6,446 nt of DNA from Bacteroidota bacterium (GCA_002748015.1 PDRH01000014.1:1-6446); one strand, 5' to 3'; positions 1-5,187 are shown, counted from the first letter of the stretch. Notes: generated by a model not told the origin, from the sequence alone. Numbers and translations: made by a program.

Positions 1-26
1 GAATTAAAAATACCCACTTTTGGGGA

Positions 27-57
27 TTTGGATGTAGTCTAAATCCCACTACCTTTG
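27..57 (+). promoter_or_regulatory. Bacteroidota-type promoter of the flavodoxin gene
   Basis: TTTG at 27-30 and TACCTTTG at 50-57 are separated by exactly 19 bases. This matches the consensus known for the primary sigma factor of Bacteroidota (-33 TTTG, -7 TAnnTTTG). Transcription would start near 62-66, giving a leader of about 40 bases before the ATG at 106. A second TTTG at 19-22 lies too far from the -7 box to be the partner. The start site is inferred, not seen. Confidence 0.8.
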
Positions 58-105
58 CCTCGCAATTGTAAGAGATACACTCAAAAACAAAAGGACAAAG
101 ACATC

Positions 106-606
106 ATGGAGAAGGTAGGAATTTTCTTCGGTTCATCAACCGGAAACGCAGAGGGCGCAGCAGAGAAGATTAAGGATGCGCTGGGCAACGCAGAGCTTTT
201 CAACGTAAGCGACGCTGATGCCAGCAAGATGGCCGAGTTTGAGAACCTGATCATCGGCACCTCTACCTGGGGCGTAGGTGACCTGCAGGACGATATGGAA
301 GGCTTCGTTGGTGGCATCGCCGGCGTGGAGCTAAAGGGCAAAAAGGTGGCACTCTTTGGGCTGGGCGATCAGGCGACCTATGGCGACACCTTCTGCGACG
401 GCGTTGGTACTATTTTCGAGGCGTTGCAGGGCAAGGGTTGCGACGTGGTCGGCTTCACCTCTACCGATGGCTACGACTTCGTGGAGTCGAAGGCTGTAGA
501 CGGTGGTGACTTCATGGGTCTGATTCTCGATGAGGACAACCAGGGCGAGCTGAGCGACGGTCGTATTTCCGCCTGGGTGGAGAAGATCAAGGGCGAGTTC
601 AAGTAG
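106..606 (+). CDS. fldA: Flavodoxin, long-chain type
   Basis: This 166-residue protein is a soluble FMN-binding electron carrier that can replace ferredoxin with partners such as pyruvate:ferredoxin oxidoreductase, often under low iron. The FMN phosphate loop is GSSTGNAE at residues 9-16. Trp55 in TSTWGVGDL and Tyr92 in LGDQATYGD are placed to stack on the isoalloxazine ring. The stretch after Tyr92, roughly residues 112-145, contains the extra loop of long-chain flavodoxins, and the length fits that class. I chose the ATG at 106 because family homology begins there and AAGGA sits at 91-95. A TTG at 55 in the same frame lies inside the promoter -7 box, so it cannot be the start. C-ending codons dominate (AAC, TTC, ATC), unlike the neighbours, which suggests high expression. 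The gene ends in TAG and is followed by a DUF2023 gene. Confidence 0.95.
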   Translation: MEKVGIFFGSSTGNAEGAAEKIKDALGNAELFNVSDADASKMAEFENLIIGTSTWGVGDLQDDMEGFVGGIAGVELKGKKVALFGLGDQATYGDTFCDGVGTIFEALQGKGCDVVGFTSTDGYDFVESKAVDGGDFMGLILDEDNQGELSDGRISAWVEKIKGEFK

Positions 607-645
607 AGATTCCACGTCCCCAAAGAGGGCAAAAGGATAATCACA

Positions 646-705
646 ATGGGCCTGCCACCAAGCCTAACCGTGAAATTGGTGGTTAACTTTTTCTCTTTAG
701 GTTAA
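646..705 (+). CDS. Possible 19-codon small ORF between flavodoxin and DUF2023
   Basis: An ATG at 646 opens a 19-residue peptide, MGLPPSLTVKLVVNFFSLG, ending at TAA 703-705. It is preceded by AAAAGGA ending at 637, eight bases before the ATG, the same heptamer that precedes flavodoxin. The second half is hydrophobic. It is in frame with flavodoxin, with only the TAG at 604 between, and in frame with the downstream ORF whose ATG at 709 is three bases after its stop. It overlaps the first hairpin of the gap, so it could be a leader peptide or only a chance ORF. I know of no homologue. Confidence 0.22.
   Translation: MGLPPSLTVKLVVNFFSLG
655..692 (+). terminator. Hairpin with downstream T tract after flavodoxin, possible terminator
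   Basis: CCACCAA at 655-661 pairs perfectly with TTGGTGG at 676-682 around a 14-base loop. After a five-base gap (TTAAC) there is TTTTT at 688-692. It may terminate or attenuate transcription after flavodoxin, but the loop is large and the T tract is not adjacent to the stem, so this is a weak call. Confidence 0.35.
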
Positions 706-711
706 CGGATG

Positions 712-740
712 GGCCTGCTCTTCATAAGGGCGGGCCTTTC
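712..740 (+). terminator. Strong GC-rich hairpin just before DUF2023, terminator or attenuator
   Basis: GGCCTGCTCTT at 712-722 and AAGGGCGGGCC at 726-736 form an 11-base-pair stem with two G-U pairs and a CAT loop, followed by TTTC. This looks like a rho-independent terminator with a short T run. Its position, ending 23 bases before the DUF2023 start at 760, means it would reduce read-through from the flavodoxin promoter into DUF2023 or control it. Confidence 0.45.
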
Positions 741-759
741 GTATTCTATAAATATCAGC

Positions 760-1230
760 ATGACGACAGAGAACGGTGAGTTGAGCGTTGATTTCCGGGT
801 GCTATGCCACCATATCTACGAGTACAACAAGGGGCTACGTAGCCTGGTGCTACACACCATGTGCGCTAGCGAGCGGCAGAACGTCGAGAGCTTCCTCTCG
901 CAACGGGGCATAGAGTTCTGCATTCAGGACATACGCAAGAGCCGGATAAATGTATTCTTTGGTAATCCGAACTGCGTGGAGATCGTACGGGGCTTCTCCA
1001 GCTCGGCGCTCAACCTGATAACGGATGAGGAGGACTTCATGCTCGGGATTATGCTCGGCTACGACCGCATGGGGCAGTGCGAGCGCTACCTACGACGGCG
1101 CGCGCAGGAGGCCGAGGAGAAGCAGCGAGAGGTAGAGGATGATCTAGAGGAAGAGCAGGGATGCCGTGGGCTACGGGGGGAAGGCGTTCCCTGTTGCCAT
1201 TCGCACTGTAGACGGGACGAAGGGGGGTAG
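760..1230 (+). CDS. DUF2023 family protein, flavodoxin-associated, with extended C-terminal tail
   Basis: The 156-residue product matches my recollection of DUF2023, a small uncharacterised family in Bacteroidota and relatives, often beside flavodoxin. Recognisable stretches are LCHHIYEYNKGLRSLVLHT at residues 15-33, GIEFCIQD at 50-57, INVFFGN at 63-69, and EEDFMLGIMLGYDRMGQCERYLRR at 90-113, where I expect the family core to end. Residues 114-133 are highly charged (EAEEKQREVEDDLEEEQ) and could form a helix or coiled coil. The last 23 residues hold C135 and a PCCHSHC cluster (C145, C146, H147, H149, C150) that could bind metal or be a frameshifted tail. I chose ATG 760 over 709 because the family match begins after it and the codons 709-757 are a terminator-like hairpin. 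The gene has no clear ribosome site and ends in tandem TAG TAG. A role in flavodoxin maturation or redox regulation is only inferred from position. Confidence 0.8.
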   Translation: MTTENGELSVDFRVLCHHIYEYNKGLRSLVLHTMCASERQNVESFLSQRGIEFCIQDIRKSRINVFFGNPNCVEIVRGFSSSALNLITDEEDFMLGIMLGYDRMGQCERYLRRRAQEAEEKQREVEDDLEEEQGCRGLRGEGVPCCHSHCRRDEGG

Positions 1231-1260
1231 TAGCAAAGCATATATTCATTCCGTAAACCT

Positions 1261-1485
1261 GCGCTAAGCTCAGCTTAGGCTATACATGAAATTCGTTCGG
1301 GTGGTAAGCTGGTAGACGTGTCAAAACGAGGTGATGAAAGCCATATTGACGGGCTACCAGCCACCTGTGCAATACAGTTGTACGAATGTATTCCAGGTTG
1401 CGTACGGTTCTGTAGCTGGAGGCTCACTTGAAGCTATCGCCCCCGGCATGGTATAGGTGCAGCGCCTACCCCTTGGGGGGGCGGT
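1261..1485 (+). ncRNA. Candidate structured RNA of unknown family
   Basis: A series of stems can be drawn by eye. CTAAGC/GCTTAG forms a hairpin at 1264-1278. A long arm follows: ATTCGT 1291-1296 with ACGAAT 1382-1387, GGTG 1300-1303 with CACC 1362-1365, GCTGGTAG 1308-1315 with CTACCAGC 1354-1361, and GTCAA 1320-1324 with TTGAC 1346-1350, enclosing a purine-rich 21-base loop. Next come TAGCT 1413-1417 with AGCTA 1432-1436, and CGCCCCC 1438-1444 with GGGGGCG 1477-1483. The last stem encloses a small hairpin, TAGGTG/CGCCTA, at 1454-1468. The collinear nesting of the long arm, 23 pairs in about 97 bases, exceeds what I expect by chance. Ends, strand and expression are unknown; the + strand is chosen because the flanking genes are on it. 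It could also be a leader of the peptidase gene. Confidence 0.35.
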
Positions 1486-1588
1486 CTGGTATCCTAGCCA
1501 TTCTGTTCATGCTGTTAAGGTGTTCACCCGTAAAACCATGCGGCCGTTCTGGGGATTGGTACAGGCGCTATACCCCGGCTATCCATCC

Positions 1589-1631
1589 AGTAGGGGGAGG
1601 TTAATGCCCGTAGTTTTTCAAAGTAGGGGGA
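1589..1631 (+). repeat. Direct repeat AGTAGGGGGA, two copies 33 bases apart
   Basis: AGTAGGGGGA occurs exactly at 1589-1598 and 1622-1631, the second copy ending 38 bases before the peptidase start. The 33-base period is about three helical turns, which would suit a protein binding one face of the DNA. The shorter TAGGGGGA also appears at 4513-4520 before the YciO gene, where it may simply be part of the ribosome-binding region. Function is unknown. Confidence 0.4.
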
Positions 1632-1669
1632 AAAAGCTACCTTCGCGAGGGAACAAATCAGGATAGACC

Positions 1670-3742
1670 ATGCAAGAGCCCCGCGGTGTGAATGCCCAGC
1701 CCAAAAATCAAGCCCAATTTACCCCCGAGCTGCTCTGGGGGCTGGGGCGAATAAGTTCATTTAGCGTTTCGCCCGATGGTGGGCAGGTTGTCTACATCGT
1801 CACACGCTACGACATGGCCGAGAATAAAGGCTATGGAGAGCTCTACGTTCAGCCCGTGCCGGGGGGAGAGGCCTGTCGCCTCGAGATATCCTGGCTGGAG
1901 ATAGACGAGGGGAAGAAGAGCGGTGACTGGAGGCATAATCTGCGACGTAAGCTCTCCAATCTGGATTGGGGGAAGGATGGTCTACTCCGCTTTATTGCCC
2001 CGGAGGGCGACGGGGCGGATGCCAAGATGCAGATTTTCACGCTCGATCCGGGGGGGGGGAAGGCGCGTTGCATATCCGATGCTGAGAATGGCGTGGAGGG
2101 GTTCAAGATTTCGCCCGATGGGCAGATGGTGGCCTACGCCAGTGCGGTGAAGGTGGTGGATACGGTTCAGGATCGCTGGCCGGACCTGGGCAAGACCAGC
2201 GGGATGGTCTACGACGACCTAATGTATCGCCACTGGAACGAGTGGGACGATGGTAAGCGGGTGCACCTCTTCGTGGCGAGCTGGGAGCAGCTTCTCTGCG
2301 GTGATGCGCAGGACGTGCTGGCTGGGGAGCCCTACCATAGCCCGATGAAGCCCTTCGGGGGGATGGAGGAGGTGGCGTGGACGGCCGACAGCCGTGGGCT
2401 AGCCTACACCTGTAAGAAGCTCGAGGGCAAGGAGGCGGCCTTCAGCACCAATTCGCACGTATATATATACAGCCTCGAGAACGGGGAGACACGCTGCCTG
2501 ACCGAGGGCAACGATGGCTACGACATGTGCCCGGTGTTCTCGCCGGATGGTCGCTATGTAGCCTGGAGCAGCATGGCTCGTGCTGGCTTCGAGGCTGATA
2601 GGGCTCGGCTGCTGGTCGAGGATTTGGAAAGCGGGGAGCGCGTGGAGCTGAGCCGGAGCTTTGACCATAGCCCCATGGGGGTGAAGTGGGCTGACGATGG
2701 CCGTTCGGTGTACTTTGCGGCCGGGGTGAACGGTACCTACCAGCTTTTTGCGCAGGGAGTGGATGAGCCGCAGCCCCGCCAGCTCACCCAGGGGCAGTAT
2801 GACCATACGGCTTTCCGCCTGGCGGGCGATTCGCTGGTGCTGCTGCGGGCATCCATGGTGGAACCGCATGAGCTCTACCGCCTGGATGGGGATGGTGCTG
2901 TGGTGTGCATCTCCGGGGTGAATGATGCCCTGCTCGAGGGTTTACCGATGCCGACGGTGGAGGCCCGATGGATGGATACGCCCGATGGGCATAGGATGCT
3001 GTCGTGGGTGGTGTATCCGCCGGACTTTGATGCGCAGAGGAAGTACCCGGCCTTGCTCTACTGCCAGGGTGGGCCGCAGAGCGCTGTGTCGCAGTTCTGG
3101 AGCTACCGTTGGAATCTGGCGCTGATGGCGGCGCAGGGCTACGTGGTGGTTGCGCCCAACCGTAGGGGGACGCTTTCCTTCGGGCAGGCGTGGACGGATG
3201 CGATTAGTAAGCACCACGGGACGGACGAGATGCGGGATTTGCTGGGGGCTATGGATGAGGTAGCCCTCGAGTCCTGGTGCGATGCGGATCGGCTGGGGGC
3301 GGTAGGTGCCTCCTACGGCGGTTTCACCGTCAACTGGCTGATGGGTAACCACCAGGGGCGGTTCAAGGCCTTTATCAGCCACTGCGGGATATTCGATAGC
3401 CCGATGATGTACTACACGACCGAGGAAATGTTCTTTGAACAGTGGGAGATGGGGGGGGCGCCCTGGGAGCTGGACAACGCTGTGGCCCAGGCGGGCTACG
3501 CTCAAAGCCCGAGCCGCTTCGTGGAGCAGTGGGATACGCCCATCCTGGTCATCCACGGGGCTAAGGATTTCCGTATTCCCTACTCGCAGGGCCTGGCCGT
3601 GCATAATGCCGCCAGGATGCGTGGGGTGGATAGCCGGCTGCTCTTCTTCCCCGATGAGGGGCATTGGGTGAATGGGGCGCAGAATGGTCTGCTGTGGCAG
3701 CGGGAGTTCTTCGCATGGCTGGAGAAGTACCTGAAAGGGTAG
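1670..3742 (+). CDS. S9 family serine peptidase, dipeptidyl-peptidase 5-like
   Basis: The 690-residue protein has the S9 architecture. An N-terminal beta-propeller carries PD40/TolB-like repeats (SVSPDGG near residue 33, KISPDGQ near 146, VFSPDGRY near 289, KWADDGRS near 339), and an alpha/beta-hydrolase domain starts about residue 427. Catalytic residues are Ser548 in GASYGG, Asp633 in HGAKDFRIP and His665 in DEGHWV. QGGPQ at 466-470 and NRRG at 497-500 are the usual conserved strands. The catalytic region, including TTEEMFFEQW, resembles Bacteroidota dipeptidyl-peptidase 5, which removes dipeptides from peptide N termini. Those relatives are normally periplasmic, but this protein starts MQEPRGVNAQPKN with no hydrophobic signal segment, and no upstream in-frame start can add one because TAG lies at 1664-1666. 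It is therefore predicted cytoplasmic, or its start region differs from relatives. Runs of 10 G at 2050-2059 and 8 G at 3451-3458 lie in the reading frame. A second in-frame TAG follows the stop after one codon. Confidence 0.92.
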   Translation: MQEPRGVNAQPKNQAQFTPELLWGLGRISSFSVSPDGGQVVYIVTRYDMAENKGYGELYVQPVPGGEACRLEISWLEIDEGKKSGDWRHNLRRKLSNLDWGKDGLLRFIAPEGDGADAKMQIFTLDPGGGKARCISDAENGVEGFKISPDGQMVAYASAVKVVDTVQDRWPDLGKTSGMVYDDLMYRHWNEWDDGKRVHLFVASWEQLLCGDAQDVLAGEPYHSPMKPFGGMEEVAWTADSRGLAYTCKKLEGKEAAFSTNSHVYIYSLENGETRCLTEGNDGYDMCPVFSPDGRYVAWSSMARAGFEADRARLLVEDLESGERVELSRSFDHSPMGVKWADDGRSVYFAAGVNGTYQLFAQGVDEPQPRQLTQGQYDHTAFRLAGDSLVLLRASMVEPHELYRLDGDGAVVCISGVNDALLEGLPMPTVEARWMDTPDGHRMLSWVVYPPDFDAQRKYPALLYCQGGPQSAVSQFWSYRWNLALMAAQGYVVVAPNRRGTLSFGQAWTDAISKHHGTDEMRDLLGAMDEVALESWCDADRLGAVGASYGGFTVNWLMGNHQGRFKAFISHCGIFDSPMMYYTTEEMFFEQWEMGGAPWELDNAVAQAGYAQSPSRFVEQWDTPILVIHGAKDFRIPYSQGLAVHNAARMRGVDSRLLFFPDEGHWVNGAQNGLLWQREFFAWLEKYLKG
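2050..2059 (+). repeat. Homopolymer G10 tract inside the peptidase gene
   Basis: Ten consecutive G bases encode the end of Pro127 and Gly128-130 in the propeller domain. Tracts of this length are prone to slipped-strand mispairing, and a gain or loss of one base would shift the frame and remove the whole catalytic domain. In this sequence the frame is intact. Whether it varies in the population cannot be seen here. Confidence 0.9.
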
Positions 3743-3841
3743 GTTTAGCCCTCCGGATACTCCTGCTTTCTAGGTAGATAGAGCCCGGGGGCTTGATAGG
3801 ATAGATACGATTATATACATTAATATAGGGAGATAAGGATA

Positions 3842-4498
3842 ATGGATTTTTTTCTGGATACGGCGAACTTGGAGCAGATACGAGAGGCGCAGGCGCTGGG
3901 TATACTCGATGGGGTGACGACTAATCCCTCGCTGATGGCGAAGGAGGGCATAAAGGGCGAGCAGTCGATTAGGGATCACTACGTCAAGATATGCGAGATA
4001 GTGGACGGGGATGTGAGCGCGGAGGTGATTTCGACGGACTACGAGGGGATGCTGAAGGAGGGGCGCGAGCTGGCGGCTCTGCACGAGCAGATAGTTGTGA
4101 AGGTGCCCTGTACCAAGGATGGTATCCGTGCGATTAGGCAGCTGAGCGATGAGGGGATAGATACGAACTGCACGCTGGTGTTCTCGCTGGGTCAGGCCCT
4201 GCTGGCGGCCAAGGCTGGGGCGACCTACGTTTCGCCCTTCGTGGGCCGGCTGGATGACATCTGCGAGGACGGCATCGAGCTGGTGCGCAGCATCGTGGAG
4301 GTGTACGAGGAGTACGACTACGAAACGATGGTGCTGGCGGCCTCGATTCGCCACCCGCAGCATATTATGCAGTGCCTGGAGGCGGGGGCTGACGTGGCGA
4401 CATGCCCGCTGAGCGCGATCCTACCCCTACTGCATCATCCCCTAACGGATGCTGGGCTGGAGAAGTTCCTGGCCGACTACCATAAGCTGAACGGCTAG
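3842..4498 (+). CDS. tal: Transaldolase, TalC/fructose-6-phosphate aldolase-like subfamily
   Basis: The 218-residue cytoplasmic enzyme belongs to the small transaldolase subfamily, which moves a dihydroxyacetone unit between sugar phosphates in the non-oxidative pentose phosphate pathway. Family residues are visible: Asp6 in FLDTA, Thr26 and Asn28 in VTTNPS, the Schiff-base Lys87 in VVKVP, and Ser168 in LAASIR. Two positions that separate true transaldolases from fructose-6-phosphate aldolase point to transaldolase. Glu61 (SAEVIST) stands where E. coli FsaA has Gln59, and Phe133 (YVSPFVGR) stands where FsaA has Tyr131. The ATG at 3842 follows AAGGA at 3835-3839, rather close. The 99 bases upstream, after the peptidase, show no TAnnTTTG box and no terminator with a T tract, so a promoter is unresolved. 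The YciO gene begins 29 bases after the stop, which suggests one transcript. Ile ATA codons are unusually frequent for so GC-rich a gene. Confidence 0.93.
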   Translation: MDFFLDTANLEQIREAQALGILDGVTTNPSLMAKEGIKGEQSIRDHYVKICEIVDGDVSAEVISTDYEGMLKEGRELAALHEQIVVKVPCTKDGIRAIRQLSDEGIDTNCTLVFSLGQALLAAKAGATYVSPFVGRLDDICEDGIELVRSIVEVYEEYDYETMVLAASIRHPQHIMQCLEAGADVATCPLSAILPLLHHPLTDAGLEKFLADYHKLNG

Positions 4499-4527
4499 GC
4501 ACTGCGGTGCGCTAGGGGGAAGGGGTC

Positions 4528-5136
4528 ATGGTACGGATATACGAGGATACGCCTGGCGGTGAGGGCATGGAGCGGGCGGTGATGGTGCTACGTGAGGGTG
4601 GGGTGATAATCTACCCCACGGATACGCTCTACGCAGTGGGCTGCGCCCTGGATAATGCGCGAGGGGCTGAGCGGATTATGCAGATTAAGGGCCTGAAGCG
4701 GAAGAGCGACCGCTTGACTTTTCTATGCGATAGCATCAGCATGGTGGCAGACTACGCTAGGGTGTCGAATGCGAACTACCGCCTGCTGCGCGAGACCCTG
4801 CCTGGGCCTTTCACCATTATCCTACCGGGGATGAATCGCGTGCCGAACCACTGCCTGAGCCGTCGTAAGACCGTGGGGGTACGCATCCCGGACAACTCCA
4901 TAGCGCGTGGGCTGGTGGAGGCTCTCGGAATGCCGCTGGTTACCGGTTCGCTACCCGTAGAGGAGGGGGAGCCCGAGTATGGGGTGTATCCCGAGCTGAT
5001 GGAGGAGCGCTGGGGCATGCTCGTTGACCTGGTGGTGGACGGGGGCGAGGGAGGCGTAGTGCCCTCCACCGTCGTGGATGCAACGGTGGAGCCTGCGGTG
5101 GTTATCCGCGAGGGGAAGGGCGATTTGCCCCTCTAG
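4528..5136 (+). CDS. Sua5/YciO/YrdC family protein, YciO-type
   Basis: The 202-residue protein has the YrdC-like fold that binds ATP and RNA. Landmarks are YPTDTLYAVGC at residues 29-39, LKRKSDRLTFLC at 56-67, LPGPFTIILPG at 91-101, RKTVGVRIPDN at 113-123, and PSTVVDAT followed by VVIREGKGD near 179-199. Sua5/TsaC members make threonylcarbamoyl-AMP for the t6A modification of tRNA position 37. The overall sequence is closer to E. coli YciO, whose role is less certain, and the SxAN-like motif seen in TsaC is not present (VTGSLPVEEG at 138-147 instead). Automatic labels will probably read threonylcarbamoyl-AMP synthase, but I would treat that reaction as unproven here. The ATG at 4528 is preceded by AGGGGGAAGGGG, a reasonable ribosome site. 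It lies 29 bases after the transaldolase gene, probably in the same operon, and a fresh promoter follows before GAPDH. Confidence 0.88.
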   Translation: MVRIYEDTPGGEGMERAVMVLREGGVIIYPTDTLYAVGCALDNARGAERIMQIKGLKRKSDRLTFLCDSISMVADYARVSNANYRLLRETLPGPFTIILPGMNRVPNHCLSRRKTVGVRIPDNSIARGLVEALGMPLVTGSLPVEEGEPEYGVYPELMEERWGMLVDLVVDGGEGGVVPSTVVDATVEPAVVIREGKGDLPL

Positions 5137-5145
5137 GTGTGGCGG

Positions 5146-5179
5146 CTTGTTTCTTTTTCAGGATTAATGATTACCTTTG
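5146..5179 (+). promoter_or_regulatory. Probable Bacteroidota-type promoter of GAPDH
   Basis: TACCTTTG at 5172-5179 is a perfect -7 box and is the same octamer as in the flavodoxin promoter. The -33 element is weaker: CTTG at 5146-5149 is 22 bases upstream, and TTTC at 5150-5153 is 18 bases upstream. Transcription would start near 5186, giving a leader of about 50 bases. The position at the end of the transaldolase-YciO pair supports separate, probably strong, expression of GAPDH. Confidence 0.6.
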
Positions 5180-5187
5180 TGGAGTGC

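Larger units (their letters stand above)
646..718 (+). repeat. Direct repeat ATGGGCCTGC, two exact copies
   Basis: The 10-mer ATGGGCCTGC occurs at 646-655 and again at 709-718, 63 bases apart, which is unlikely by chance in so short a gap. A second pair of direct repeats, GGTTAAC at 681-687 and 700-706, contains the palindrome GTTAAC and lies between them. The copy at 709 forms the 5' arm of the hairpin at 712-736. The copy at 646 could pair with the same 3' arm instead, so an alternative RNA fold is possible. Function is unknown. Confidence 0.6.
1231..1669. other. 439-base stretch without a convincing gene
   Basis: No frame here encodes a protein I can support. A GTG-started frame from 1457 to 1666 overlaps strong hairpins and gives an Arg/Pro/Gly-rich peptide with no family resemblance. 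The stretch holds many nested inverted repeats in its first 255 bases, a 7-G run at 1475-1481, a second pairing partner around 1558-1581, and a 10-base direct repeat near the end. I found no conserved core of RNase P RNA, tmRNA, SRP RNA or tRNA on either strand, and no TAnnTTTG promoter box. It most likely serves as a 5' leader or separate RNA upstream of the peptidase gene. Confidence 0.5.

Noticed and set aside
55..105. N-terminal extension of flavodoxin from a TTG at 55.
   Set aside because: The TTG lies in the promoter -7 box, upstream of the likely transcription start, and the added residues are not part of the flavodoxin fold.
709..759. N-terminal extension of DUF2023 from the ATG at 709.
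   Set aside because: The added 17 codons coincide with an 11-pair hairpin and precede the point where the family match begins. A real start here remains possible but is less likely.
1376..1410. Group II intron domain V-like sequence (CGTACGGTTCTG at 1401-1412 with a matching 5' strand).
   Set aside because: The 3' strand matches well, but the 5' strand is AGTTGTACG and not the GAGCCGTAT type, the inner part does not form a five-pair stem with a GNRA loop, and no reverse transcriptase or other intron domain is present.
1457..1666. A 69-codon GTG-started frame in the gap before the peptidase, in the same frame as it.
   Set aside because: The peptide has no family resemblance and no signal peptide character, overlaps strong hairpins, and is closed by TAG just before the peptidase ATG.
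1231..1669. RNase P RNA, tmRNA, SRP RNA or a known riboswitch in the long gap.
   Set aside because: I looked by eye on both strands for the GAGGAAAGTCC-type RNase P core, tmRNA ends, the SRP GGAAGG core and the B12 box, and found none.
2459..2470. Perfect palindrome GTATATATATAC inside the peptidase gene.
   Set aside because: It encodes a plausible Val-Tyr-Ile-Tyr strand of the propeller and nothing around it suggests a regulatory or replication role.
2942..3664. A 240-codon open frame on the minus strand opposite the peptidase catalytic domain.
   Set aside because: It is a by-product of the biased codons of the peptidase gene, has no recognisable domain, and lies fully inside a well-supported gene.
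5110..5158. Inverted repeat GAGGGG/CCCCTC at the end of the YciO gene followed by a T-rich stretch, as a terminator.
   Set aside because: The stem overlaps the last codons and stop, and the T-rich stretch starts about 16 bases after the stem, so it lacks the form of a rho-independent terminator.
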